DNA of 64,000 bases from Acholoe squamosa (Eukaryota > Annelida > Polychaeta > Phyllodocida > Polynoidae), in the NCBI GenBank assembly GCA_949317995.1, contig OX439043.1, positions 5,386,501 through 5,450,500 of the forward strand, given 5' to 3'. Below the pieces are notes generated by a model, which was given only the letters and a program-made list of their open reading frames with translations, made no database searches and was not told the DNA's origin. Made by a program: the position numbers and the translations under genes. How positions within the stretch are numbered: position 1 is the first letter of the stretch; every line of letters begins with the position of its first letter. Positions 35,336 through 46,834 of this stretch are shown one piece after another.

Positions 35336-35794
35336 TCTAATTAATTAGTGCTTAACATTCAGCGAGAGAACAGCCTCAAAGAGCCTACACTACACATATA
35401 ACAGTTGATAAGGTAGAGAAGGAGAACACTGCCTCAGCCACTCTGCCCAATAAAGCTGACCTTAGACCACCTTGTATCCCTTATCATACTTCCATCACAC
35501 AGCTCTGTATATTCCACATAAGGCCATTTACCCTGTATATGTCTCATAAGGCGATTAGGGCCCCACTGTATGCCGAGAGCTCTGGAAAGGCTACATTTTG
35601 CAAGGGAAAAGTATTCAATTTTTTTTATTTCCCCCCCTTTTTTTTTTTTTGGGGGGGGGGGGGTGCAAAAACATATACTATCAACCCCAACTATAAGCCG
35701 CACCCATATTTAAGCTGTACCCCGACTTTGGAAGAATGATATATGCCACACCGGTGGCCAGTTCTTACTATTGTCTGTACATGTAAAACCCCAT

Positions 35795-35960
35795 GGATGT
35801 TGCCCGTGAGTAACCCATGAGTAACTCACAAGAACTGCATCTGGCCAAGTTCAGCTGCTTCATGGTCGTCATGATGCACCAATGACGTGCTATCAAAGGC
35901 CTCCTGACACATCCCATATAACTTTGCTGCATCATTTTCATCAGGAAATGTTATGTCTAT
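35795..35960. mobile_element. Degenerate foldback remnant
   Basis: Keeps TCGTCATGATGCACCAATGA and flanking ACTCACAAGAACTGCAT only. Confidence 0.4.
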
Positions 35961-36068
35961 TGGTAACTATCTAACTACCATATGCTGCAGGGTAAAACAG
36001 TAGTAGCCACAACAGAGCTGACTATGCTGCAACAGACAGTTAGCTGTGAGGACCCGTATGTTACGTCA

Positions 36069-36513
36069 CCTGGAGGGTCTTGCCAAAAAAGAAAATGAAC
36101 CAAGAATGAAAACATGTACGTTTTTGCCTTGCTAAATATTTGTTTGGATAATCGTCTAGAGAAAACGTGCACGTTTTTTTGAGTTGCAAGCCGCGTCAGT
36201 GGCCGTGAGCATAGCGACCGTAGCAACTCCATAATGTTTTCGGTTTTCTCCCTGTCACCTATGACGTCATTGGTGATGTCATGCTGCCTCAGTGACGTCA
36301 CCCGCAGTGGCTAGCGATCGAGTGGCAACTCCTATCCGTGGTCCTTGCCACATTTTTCTTGTTTCACTTCTCAAAACGAGTTTCCCATAGATTCTGAGGT
36401 AATTCTTTTGTCAATACTATTAGAACGAGTAAGGTTATACACGTTCTCCTCAGCACTCTCTGAAAATATTTAGAGAGGTTCATCCTCGTTATCTGTTGGC
36501 AAGACCCTCCAGG
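36069..36513. mobile_element. 445-bp DNA element with 16-bp inverted ends and GTCA target duplication
   Basis: CCTGGAGGGTCTTGCC and GGCAAGACCCTCCAGG are perfect inverted ends. GTCA lies outside both (36065-36068, 36514-36517). The inner arms are partly complementary. No open frame of a transposase. Confidence 0.75.
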
Positions 36514-36519
36514 GTCAGT

Positions 36520-37660
36520 GTGCACAGGTGGGAGGCAGTTAAACAATGGTAGGCCTATGACAGCTTCAACTCACCACCTTAGGTGTTACCTGGTACATAT
36601 ACAGTAGTGCCCACTGTACATGACATTATAGTTCAGAAAAAAGTACAGGCTGAAAAGGAAATGATAAATATTGTGCCCTTTGGTTGATGGCAATTTCTGA
36701 GTATTCTTAAAATTGATGTCCCAAAATGATGTTTTTCATGCTATTTGTAGTGTCTCTGGCCACTGGAATACATAGGGTGTAGATGAACCTTTCTTTACTT
36801 CTTGCTGCCCAAAATTATAATTACAACATCCTAATCTAAGTTCTTATAAAAACATGACCTAAAGTCACAGTGGATAGTATATACTATATTGAATCAAAGT
36901 CTTGTATAGAACAAAGTTGTGCATAAGTCCCATCTATTTGTAGGTCGATGAGTTCTATGGGAGGTGGGGTTTCAAGAGCCAAAATTACGATTTGGGGGCA
37001 TTGTAATGTAGTATGTTTCAAATATGAAAGTTTTCTAATGTCTCAACTTGAAATCAAGTTACCATCCCATACTATTTTTCTGGAAATATAGAATGATCAC
37101 CGGTACTCTCTGAATTATTCCTTGCATTCTATTTTTCAATTAATCCTCAAGATATAAACTGCATTTTTGGGTTGGTTTGGTTTAGTTGATATTATCTCCC
37201 TAAACTTTAATTAGAAATTAGCAGAGAAACTGTTTATTTCAGAACCAATCTTTCAGATCCCTATGGTAGTCTACTTCTGAATATATAGCTTTGTGATTAA
37301 TGAATTTTGATTTAATACAGGAAATTATTGCGATTTTAGGAATGAAAAATCACAGCAAAAATCGTAGCAAGTACGGTTTTGGGATACCACAACTTGGTAT
37401 CTGTGACAATGAATATGTGAGGCTGTATTTTCATATATATGAGGTCTCTTATCTCTCTAGTACATTGGTGATGTCACAACATGGCTAGATAAGAAATCTG
37501 ACTGTATGGGGTGAGTGGAGGCAGGTGGGAAATCTGATGGCCCACTGCATGGTAATGGTGGGACTGTTTCTACTGTGAGATATACTAAGTGCATGTACTA
37601 TACACGACCAGTACACTGAATACATCAATGAAAAACGGAAAAATCATGTCAGGAGCCCTT
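36520..37660. other. Noncoding stretch
   Basis: A/T-rich single-copy sequence by inspection. No repeat of the local families and no supported gene. Confidence 0.5.
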
Positions 37661-37674
37661 TAAGTTTATCCACT

Positions 37675-37852
37675 AGTCCCACCAGACTCACCAGCACTTC
37701 ATTGTTGCACCATGCCAAACGTGCAGGAGAATATCAATCCCCAACCTGAGTCGCCTGCGTTGTCATGATGCATGAATACTGCATTCCTGCATCATGACGT
37801 CTAATGGGCATGATGCACTAATGCATTACAGTACATGCCCTTAAAGGGTTCA
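37675..37852. mobile_element. Foldback element, left end truncated
   Basis: Starts within CTCACCAGCACTTCATTG and ends CATGCCCTTAAAGGGTTC. Confidence 0.65.
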
Positions 37853-38204
37853 TATTGCTGATGTATGGATGTTAATAGAGAAGAAATAGTACCTGCAGTA
37901 GTGCTCCCTAGGCGTAGGAATACACTCACACAGGGCATTATGTGTGGTGGAAGGACATGGCAGTTATAGTCTGCTTCTCACCATGTCCTCTATCTATATG
38001 GAAATGGTGCATTATACACCATACGGATTATTTTGGGCCAATCTTTTACTGCTTTCTGACTTCAAGATGTCACTAGATGTTCTACCATTTGCCTTTAAGT
38101 ATACTAAAAAAATGTAGGGTCTTCAAAGAGAGTAGCATTTAATAAATCAGGCAAAAGCTGTCAACTTATCAGACCTGGCACAGACTCTTCATATTGATGA
38201 CGTG

Positions 38205-38605
38205 ATGCAGTTTATATGAAAACTTTTTCCCCTCGCAGGTCATTCGGTCCCATAGAGATTATTATCCTGCAGGCCCGGAGAGATCTTGGCAGGATCAAAC
38301 ACGTCAAGATTATTATTGTCAGGAAAGAAAACAAGATAAACTCGTTATTTCAATCAATCAACTCTTTATATATTAACAAACTAATGCTTTTTATTTTAGG
38401 CTGTATAAACCTAAATGACGGTTAAATTTGCAAGCCTTAGAGACAAATTGTAACCCAAGGTCCCGAGGTTATAGTGAGACATTCTGTCCTGCAATGTCTG
38501 CAGGCCCGGCAGCGATTTTGCTGGCGAAAGCCTCGGTCCTGCGAGTGATTGTAATGACTGTGTGACATGTGTGCTGAAGTTATGGCGTGTCACTCAGAGG
38601 GTGTC
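38205..38605 (+). mobile_element. MITE-like repeat (CTATAGACTGG family), copy 2
   Basis: Shares CAGGTCATTCGGTCC, TCAAGATTATTATTGTCAGG and GCAGGCCCGGCAGCGATTTT with 4402-4790 (inverted) and 39735-40370. Confidence 0.55.
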
Positions 38606-39734
38606 AGATAGGACCATGCATGTACCTGAGCCATCTTACCATGTCAAGATGATGAGTCGGCGTCAGGGCAAACTAGTTAAATTTGACAGGTTTTAACTCA
38701 TTTATTTCATATAGTCTGCTGAGAAGGAAAAAACTCATTTATTGTATGCTGCTCAATTACAAGATCCTAGCAACCCTATATTGTTTTATGTGTAGGGATT
38801 TCAACTCGACCTCGAAAAATCGAAATAAACCTACTGTATACTTCATAGCATGAGCCTTCTGACAGTTTCATTGTCAGCCTAGATGTTCAGCTTTGTTATT
38901 TACTCTCATTTATTCACCCCTTGTATTGAAGTTTTGATAGATAGTGTCGCGCATTGATATTCAATACAATGCAATTCATCTATGCAATAAATCACTTTTC
39001 TGATCTGAAAAAAAACAACACAATATATAGTTTATTGAGTTTGATAACTGAGATATTGTGGAAGAACATATTGCTTGTGAAGGGCATGCCGCATAATAAC
39101 GACATGCGACATGATAACCGAGCTCTACTATGTGACACCAGCGACAGCTAAACACTCCCTTCCCTCAAATTCTTTCTTCTATGTCTCTTCATTTACATTT
39201 GACATTGAACTGGCCAGCAAAATAAGTACCCCATTTACTCTATCATGCAAACAATAACAAATCGAACAAAAGAAATTGGGTGCCGCAGGTAACGCGGCCA
39301 CGCCTGTGCTGCTTGTGGGTCTTTGGCTTTACTCGGATAAGGGACCTTATGACATTTCAAATCAGACCGGTTTCAAATTATCAAGTGATTTTATTTTATT
39401 GGCCACACTTTAAAGTGTCCAGCGATTCAAATTTGACAAAAGTATTCTCTTACCAAGCATTGGTTGGTTCGGATACCAATTTCTGTTTTTCTCTATCTCT
39501 CGCAACTTTATTAGTTTTAACAACTCCAGATCATCTGGAAGTATCCAGCTATTCCATTTCATTCATCAACTCATCCTTCAAAGTGTCTATATTTTTCATC
39601 AAATCTTGAATGAAAATGTACAGAATCTGTTGAATATAATGAAATTGGTGCGTAAAACAGAATAAATCCCTTGTCTAAGATGGTCAAAATTGATACCAAA
39701 TTTCTGACATGCCGGGTGAACTTTGATATAGTCT

Positions 39735-40370
39735 ATCAGAATAGCTTTTTGTCTTGCAGAACATTTGGTCCTGCAGATTTTATTGTTTCGCAGGCCCAGC
39801 CTGGAGTCAAAAACTTCAAGATTATCACTGTCAGGAAGAAATAATGAAAAAATCTCAATTATTTAACTTGTTAAACCTTAACAAACAGTACTGTAACAAT
39901 GTTCCAATTTGCAAGCTGTAAAAACCAAAATGTAGCCCGGTCAGGCAATTTTCACAGGCTACCATAAAACCCCGGTCATAAGCCAGCCCCAGTCAGAAGG
40001 CGGGGGGGGGGGGTGAGTTCCGGGAAATCTTATGGTAATTCTGCTGCTAAAGGCCAGTGTCTGGGGGATTTTCATATTGACTATGATATTCCTGTTAACC
40101 CTTCGAGGGCCTGATGCACTTCGTCCTGATGCACCAATGAAGTGTTGTCTTCAATGGAACATCATGTTTAATATCTAAGAGTGTATAAACTCTGTAGGGT
40201 CTGCATGATGCAGCCCTGGCATGCAGTGAATACCATAACCCTCTGGCTCATATGTCCATTTTCATGGCTGTTTCTTGATCCTCCCAATTTCAACCCGGGC
40301 TTGTAGAATGAAGAAACCTGCAGGACTGAATGGCCTGCATTGTAAAAGAATCTCTTGTATAGACTGGGAA
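39735..40370 (+). mobile_element. MITE-like repeat (CTATAGACTGG family), copy 3, interrupted
   Basis: Starts AGTCTATCAGAATAGCTTTT and ends CTCTTGTATAGACTGGG. The right part is split by a foldback element at 40095-40250 and a poly-G stretch at 40000-40014. Confidence 0.5.
40095..40250. mobile_element. Partial foldback element
   Basis: Left terminus TTAACCCTTCGAGGGCCTGA. The right half is truncated after CATGATGCAGCCCTGGCATG. Confidence 0.6.
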
Positions 40371-40388
40371 AATCACTCTTCAGAACTG

Positions 40389-41285
40389 CATTAACGCATC
40401 ATGAAGTCGAGTGGAGATGGTGCATTAACACATCATGAAGTCGAGCGAAGATGGTGCATTAACACATCATGAAGACGAGCGGAGATGGTGCATTAACACA
40501 TCATGAAGACGAGCGGAGATGGTGCATTAACGCATCATGGAGAGGAGTGGAGATGGTGCATTAACACATCATGGAGACGAGTGGAGATGGTGCATTAACG
40601 CATCATGAAGTAGAGTGGAGATGGTGCATTAACGCATCATGAAGACAAGCGGAAATGGTGCATTAACACATCATGAAGAGGAGTGGAGATGGTGCATTAA
40701 CACATCATGAAGACGAGCGGAGATGGTGCATTAACGCATCATGAAGACAAGCGGAAATGGTGCATTAACGCATCATGGAGACAAGCGGAGATGGTGCATT
40801 AACGCATCATGAAGACGAGCGGAGATGGTGCATTAACGCATCATGAAGACAAGCGGAAATGGTGCATTAACACATCATGGAGACGAGTGGAGACCCAGCT
40901 AGCACAACTCGTGCAATTTACGTCATTCTTACATAAAAACTCATGTTATTTACGTAAAAAAGACATCATTCGGATGAGTAGTGCTAGCAGGGGATGGTGC
41001 ATTAACACATCATGAAGTCGAGCGAAGATGGTGCATTAACACATCATGAAGTAGAGTGGAGATGGTACATTAACGCATCATGAAGTCAAGCGGAGATGGT
41101 GCATTAACACATCATGGAGACGAGTGGAGATGGTGCATTAACGCATCATGAAGTAGAGTGGAGATGGTGCATTAACGCATCATGAAGTCGAGCAGAGATG
41201 GTGCATTAACACATCATGGAGACGAGTGGAGATGGTGCATTAACGAATCATGGAGACGAGTGGAGATGGTGCATTAACACATTAG
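40389..41285. repeat. 34-bp satellite built on foldback-like words
   Basis: About 23 copies of GGTGCATTAACACATCATGA plus AG(A/T)CGAGCGGAGAT, differing mostly at TAACACATC/TAACGCATC and the GAAGTCGAG/GAGACGAG part. The array is interrupted once by a 99-bp element. TGCATTAA.GCATCATG is also a foldback-element core word. Confidence 0.92.
40894..40992. mobile_element. 99-bp MITE inside the 34-bp satellite, GA target duplication
   Basis: Ends CCCAGCTAGCACAACTC and GAGTAGTGCTAGCAGGG are inverted. Neighbouring satellite units show the empty GGAGATGG, so the GA repeated at 40892-40893 and 40993-40994 is a 2-bp target duplication. Confidence 0.75.
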
Positions 41286-41289
41286 CGGT

Positions 41290-42300
41290 CCTTAAAGAAT
41301 TGCATACTGCAATACATTGATTGCGGAAACTAGACAAAATGTCTCCAGACGTGTTGATCCACCTTGTCACCCCAACCACACCCCGCAATCTGACCATACA
41401 GCAATTTGTATGTCAATATGTAAAATAAGTCCACACGATCTCTTACTGATGTATCAAATAACCGTCAATGGGAGATGTATCGACACATCAAATAACTCAT
41501 AAATTGAGATACATCGACGCCCTTCTCATTATCATGGTACATAAATGCTCAGACCGATGGTAAGTGGTCTGGTGGTATTCTGTAGTTATTGTTAGTTTGA
41601 ATAGTTAGTCTCATGTGTGGGTATCTGTGTCAACCAGTACATAGCCAGCATTGAACTCACATGATTCATATTTGACATATGGCTCAAGAGGCATATGTGT
41701 AGAGGCAAGGAGAAAGGGTGCTCTGTGCTAAAAGTCAACTTTAAAATTCAAATCATTAGCTTTACAGTGATACATAGCATGAGAAGATACTCCTGTTAGT
41801 TTTGGAGCAATGGCTTGCTAGATATGGGTAGGCGTGACCATTTCAAGAATGTTAATAAGCTCTATGTCTAATTGGTCATGAGATATATAGCTAATTAGCA
41901 TAATTTATGCTAATTAGCTAAATTTGTATAAATTTTTATTCTTTTGCCTATAACTTTTGATCTAAAAATGGTATTTTCATTCTGTTTTCGCCATAGTAAA
42001 CCTTGTGGGATGTTCCTTCAAATGGAATCATTGATTTTCCTATTTAGAATGAAAATCATGTTTCCATGGCAACAGAAATCAACAAAAATGCCTATTTTGG
42101 CCCAAAAACATTCTTTTTACATGCCAAATTTGGAACCTTTCCACCCAAAATAGAACGTTTTATCAAAAACCATTGAATTCTCCATAAAAAAGTAGCCTAT
42201 AACAGTTTTAGTCATATTTTTTCCTATTCTAGTCCATAGTGGTGCCCCCTGGTGGCTAAATCTGGTACTAAATCCCGCAGTAACTGTCCTTTCTGCTTGC
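41290..42300. other. Noncoding stretch
   Basis: No tandem array, terminal repeat pair or supported gene seen. Confidence 0.45.
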
Positions 42301-42408
42301 TGGCTCACATATGGCCTTCATGCGAGTTCAATCAAATATTTATTACACGATCAGAAGACTTATTTCCACCTTCCCTCTCCAAATAATAATGTTTACATTG
42401 TTTTATTT

Positions 42409-42703
42409 GTTGTCTACATCATGAAATAGTGGTTCACATTGGCGAGAATGTCTACATCGTCATCTTGTCATATGACGTCATCAACAGCATCCAGGGCACT
42501 GATTGGTCAATAGAGAAAAGGGGGCGTGCCTGACCTAAAGCTGGCTTCTCATTGGTCCAGAGCCCTAAAAACGTACCACACGATCATGTGGTATGCTCTT
42601 TATTCCTATATAAAAGCACAGGAAAGTCGGATCTTAATTGTTTGTGAGTATAATAAAGAATAGTATCAGTTCTTACACTTGTGTGCAGTTTTACAGTGAT
42701 TTA
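42409..42703 (+). mobile_element. Possible solo LTR fragment
   Basis: A CCTATATAAAAGC TATA box (about 42605) is followed by AATAAAG about 45 bp later and an ACA end. The same U3-R-U5 logic applies in the LTR element at 5283. I cannot define the left end or a target duplication; an ordinary promoter is the alternative. Confidence 0.3.
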
Positions 42704-42710
42704 ACCCCTT

Positions 42711-43020
42711 GCTGGCTAACGGTGCATTTATGCATCATGCCCATTGGTTGCCTTGATGCATTAATGCCGCCCTGCTGAGTGGTGAACACCAACCGCCTTA
42801 TTAGTGCATCATGATGAGCGTGATGCACCAATGAAGTGGTGAACAGCAGAACCCCAACCGCCTTATTAGTGCATCATGACGAGCGTGATGCACCAATGAA
42901 GTGGTGACCAGCAGAACCCCAACCGCCTTATTAGTGCATCATGACGAGCGTGATGCACCAATGAAGTGGTGACCAGCAGAACCCCAACCGCCTTATTGGT
43001 GCATCATGACGGGTGTGATA
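42711..43020. mobile_element. Foldback element with expanded 62-65-bp internal repeat
   Basis: Opens TTAACCCCTTGCTGGCTAAC. Inside, AACCGCCTTATTAGTGCATC followed by GATGCACCAATGAAGTGG recurs four times, so a foldback arm has become a short tandem array. No intact right end. Confidence 0.7.
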
Positions 43021-43074
43021 CAATGATGTTTTGGCCACTTTACGTCAAAAGACAAAACTCCATGCTAATGCTCA

Positions 43075-43190
43075 TTAATTGAGACAGGTGCTTATTTGAA
43101 TACTGTTTTTAGTGCTGGAGATTCAATACCCCTGTACCCTCGGCGCTTGTTCAAGACCCCGGTGGATAAACGAGCCATTATGGTTATACA
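43075..43190. repeat. Interspersed repeat (GAGACCCCGG family)
   Basis: GAGACAGGTGCTTATTTGAA and GACCCCGGTGGATAAACG match 35195-35335 and 50690-50868. Confidence 0.6.
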
Positions 43191-43720
43191 CGAGTATACA
43201 AGTCTTTATTTCTTGTCTCCTCCAACCATTGGGTTTTCGGTTATTTGTTAACATGCTACCCTCCAAGCCGTACCAAAGTTCACATAGGCATTGCATTGAG
43301 ACTTCAAGTCATAGGGTTACACTGTCAGGCTGTGCTATGCTATTTACAGTAGCTTACATTACTGTTATTTTTGGAAAACAGTAACGGCTGCTGTTAGTTC
43401 AAATCTAAAGACCCTACAGTAGCTTGCTGTGTACGCAGTACAGTGGTCTTTACTGCCTAATTAGAATTTGGGCTGAGAGTTCATGTGCAATCGCTGTGCA
43501 ATAAAGGCTCTCTGAATGGAGGAGCTAAATCCGCCAACTTTTGGACTGCGGTGACTTCGCCAAATCAGAGCACCTTTAAGAAATGGCCTACAGAGAGAGA
43601 ACATAGTTTCTCAAAACCGCTCGGAGTTTTACAAATGATATGTTGGACGATGATGTCGTTTATACATAGCGTCAATAACATCAGGGCCTTAATGCATTTA
43701 TATTGACTGTAAGCACCGCT

Positions 43721-44082
43721 GGAGCGTGTTGCTCCTATGGTAAAAATAGCTGTCAGTAGGTACCATCTTTTCAAGAGAAGTCATGCTCTGCTTCACCATT
43801 CAACTTGCACTCACCACATTAGTCTGAAAAGTCACCTGCCTTGTTTAAAACAGAGAGAGCTCCACTATCAGGTACCTACTCATGTCACACACTCTATAGT
43901 ATATTATACTGACTGACTTCTCCCAACTAGGTACCTACTCAAATCCCCCTTTTTTAGCACCATACTTGAATGACCACTTGCGAGCAACAAAAGGGACAAG
44001 TTATAGCTACATGAAAAGAAAGGACTGGAAATGAGGGCATTTTTAGCCAGCTCCTCCTTTTTCTATAGGAACAACACCCTCC
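43721..44082 (+). mobile_element. 362-bp MITE, copy 2
   Basis: Same length, orientation and near-identical sequence as 33652-34013. Ends GGAGCGTGTTGCTCCTAT and ATAGGAACAACACCCTCC. Confidence 0.85.
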
Positions 44083-44291
44083 TGTGATCAATGCCATGAT
44101 GGTTAAAATGCCTTCCACCCTCCATTCTCAACTTACCAATAAACTGCCCATTCGCAAACACAGTCATGCAGGAAAATACAAATAGGAGGAGCAAAAAGGC
44201 ATGCAAAATATTAAATTGCCTACAAATGTCACCAAATGAGAGGTTAACAATGCTTACAGGTTGTTTGTAGGCATTAAAACATCTTAACACA

Positions 44292-44557
44292 TTAACCCGT
44301 CAAGGGCCGCTGATACATAAATGCATCATGCCCCTTGGTCGTCATGATGCACCAATGAAGTGCTGATGAGCGAGACTGCTCTCCAGCACTTCATTGGAAC
44401 ATCATCCCTACCTTCCCGGAGTTTATGCATCCACCCGGTAGGGTCAGCATGATGCTACAATTAAGTGCTGGCGAGCAGTCTCACCAGCACTTCATTGGTG
44501 CATCATGACGACCAATTGGCATGATGCATCAATGCATCAGCAGCCCTTAAAGAGTTA
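44292..44557. mobile_element. Foldback element
   Basis: Full length, TTAACCCGTCAAGGGCCGCT to CAGCAGCCCTTAAAGAGTTA. A CATCCACCCGGTAGGGTC axis lies at the centre. Confidence 0.85.
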
Positions 44558-44802
44558 AGGGCAGGAATTGTTTGATTGTCCATGTATGTCTGTATGATGC
44601 AGGAATGGGGACTGTAATGATGAGTGGCGGCAGTATGTAGTCCTTCTTTTGTGTCTGTAATTTGGGGTTAGGTTTTCATTCTCTGTCTTTTGGAGCCCAA
44701 ATCATTTTCCAAAACAGGGGATGTGCCACCCCTCCATTTTTTGGATGCACCCTGTTATTTCCCCACTATTGGCTCAACAAATGGAACTGGCAACTAACCT
44801 GT

Positions 44803-44992
44803 AATCACTGCATTTGTGCATCATGCTCGCCAGCACTTCATTGATGCATCATGCCAATCCTATGGAAGTGCATCAACCCCATGGGGTTGGCATGAAGCTT
44901 GAATGAAGCCCTGATTAGGGCTGCATTCATGCATCAAGATGTCCAATGGGCATGATGTATTAATGCATTAGCAGACCCAAAAGAGTCAAGAA
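44803..44992. mobile_element. Foldback element, degenerate ends
   Basis: Inner arms TCGCCAGCACTTCATTGATG and GGGTTGGCATGAAGCTTGAA remain. The right end GCATTAGCAGACCCAAAAG is decayed. Confidence 0.65.
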
Positions 44993-44994
44993 AA

Positions 44995-46105
44995 CCATAG
45001 ATAAATTCCCTTTAAGAAACCAAAAAAAGCGTTATTACATTTCCTGCCCAAAGACAAAGAAGTCTCAAGTAGGTGGATTGTCGCCTTTCATCTCACAAAT
45101 ATTTAAACGCATGAACTAATTGTTCTGATTGCCGATTTGAAAGATTTACAAACAAGCATTATGGGATTATGACATGTTGGTTATTTTTGAAGTTCCGACA
45201 CCACCGCAGCCATTAAGAGTCATCTTAAATATGCAGTTACAGAAATAGTAATTGCTTAACAAAATGAACTCTTTATAGAGGGTTTGATTTCCCAGCTGGC
45301 TTCATAATCAAAGATTTGGGAGTGGAACACTTTAATATAATGCAACCCTAAGACTGCTGTTCTAGTGGAATAATGTTCAGAATTACATTTCTTTGGCAGC
45401 GAATAATGATTTTATCATACATATCTGGACATCTACTTAGGATGCTGGAATTGGCTGTGAAATATGGGGTAGGGTTATTGCGGCGGCATGTGTAAGACGC
45501 GGCTCCTTGGTCAAAGCTATTGAGCTTCAATATTTAATTTGAGATAATAGGCGAGAAATTTTTTCCTGTTATGTTCAATGTTCTCTATCCTACTACTCAT
45601 TTCAGCAGATGTCAGGATAGAGAGTTAATTGGTATAAATGGAGAGAGCAGCCACAAAAACCTTCACAGTATTGTGAAGGGTCCTTTTAACACTGAAAGGT
45701 CCACATGTGTGTTTCTGTCTAAAACTCCTCACAGAAAACAAACTAAATGTGTGTTTACACACTTGATATCAGTCTCGGCACTTGTGTCAAACAACATAGA
45801 GCCATTTATGTGTGGACTGCCTGAGGTAATTGTATTGATGTAGCTTTTTGTTAGTACATGTAGCTGACAGATGGGGATTGATTCCTAGCTCACTTTGGGC
45901 ATCTTGAGCACATTTATTGAACAATTGAATGCGTTAGAAACACACAGGACTTCCTCTTTGAGTTTTGGAGATATTTTCATCGACATTTTGATACAAGACA
46001 TCTTACAAAAGTTAATGTTATTGTTGATGCAGATGTCGCTTTATCGACTAAAGTAATTAAAAATCTCCATAATGTCAGGCGGCTTTACATTCTCTTTCTC
46101 TATGG
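44995..46105. other. Noncoding stretch
   Basis: No array, transposon signature or supported gene seen. Confidence 0.45.
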
Positions 46106-46114
46106 CATCATATT

Positions 46115-46832
46115 ACTGATGCAGGCATCATGCCACTGGTACATTCAAGCATCATGCCACTGATGCATTCAAGCATCATGCCACTGATGCATTCAAGCAT
46201 CATGCCACTGATGCATTTAGGCATCATGCCACTGATGCATTCAAGCATCTTGCCACTGATGCATTCAAGCATCATGCCACTGATGCATTTAGGCATCATG
46301 CCACTGATGCATTCAAGCATCTTGCCACTGATGCATTTAGGCATCATGCCACTGATGCATTCAAGCATCATGCCACTGGTGCATTCAAGCATCATGCCAC
46401 TGGTGCATTCAAGCATCATGCCACTGATGCATTCAAGCATCTTGCCACTGATGCATTCAAGCATCATGCCACTGGTGCATTCAAGCATCATGCCACTGGT
46501 GCATTCAAGCATCATGCCACTGATGCATTTAGGCATCATGCCACTGGTGCATTCAAGCATCTTGCCACTGATGCATTTAGGCATCTTGCCACTGATGCAT
46601 TCAAGCATCATGCCACTGGTGCATTCAAGCATCATGCCACTGGTGCATTCAAGCATCATGCCACTGATGCATTCAAGCATCATGCCACTGGTGCATTCAA
46701 GCATCATGCCACTGGTGCATTCAAGCATCATGCCACTGGTGCATTCAAGCATCATGCCACTGGTGCATTCAAGCATCATGCCACTGGTGCATTCAAGCAT
46801 CATGCCACTGGTGCATTCAAGCATCATGCCAA
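46115..46832. repeat. 24-bp satellite (AAGCATCATGCCACTGRTGC)
   Basis: About 30 copies of CATTCAAGCATCATGCCACT followed by GGTG or GATG, with minor variants CATTTAGG and CATCTTGCC. Variants recur in blocks, suggesting multi-unit duplication. GCATCATGCC is the foldback-element core word. The 24-bp period keeps long frames open on both strands; these are not genes. Confidence 0.95.
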
Positions 46833-46834
46833 TT

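Noticed and set aside
40389-46832. CRISPR-like arrays
   Set aside because: Repeats are directly tandem with no unique spacers, and the DNA is animal.
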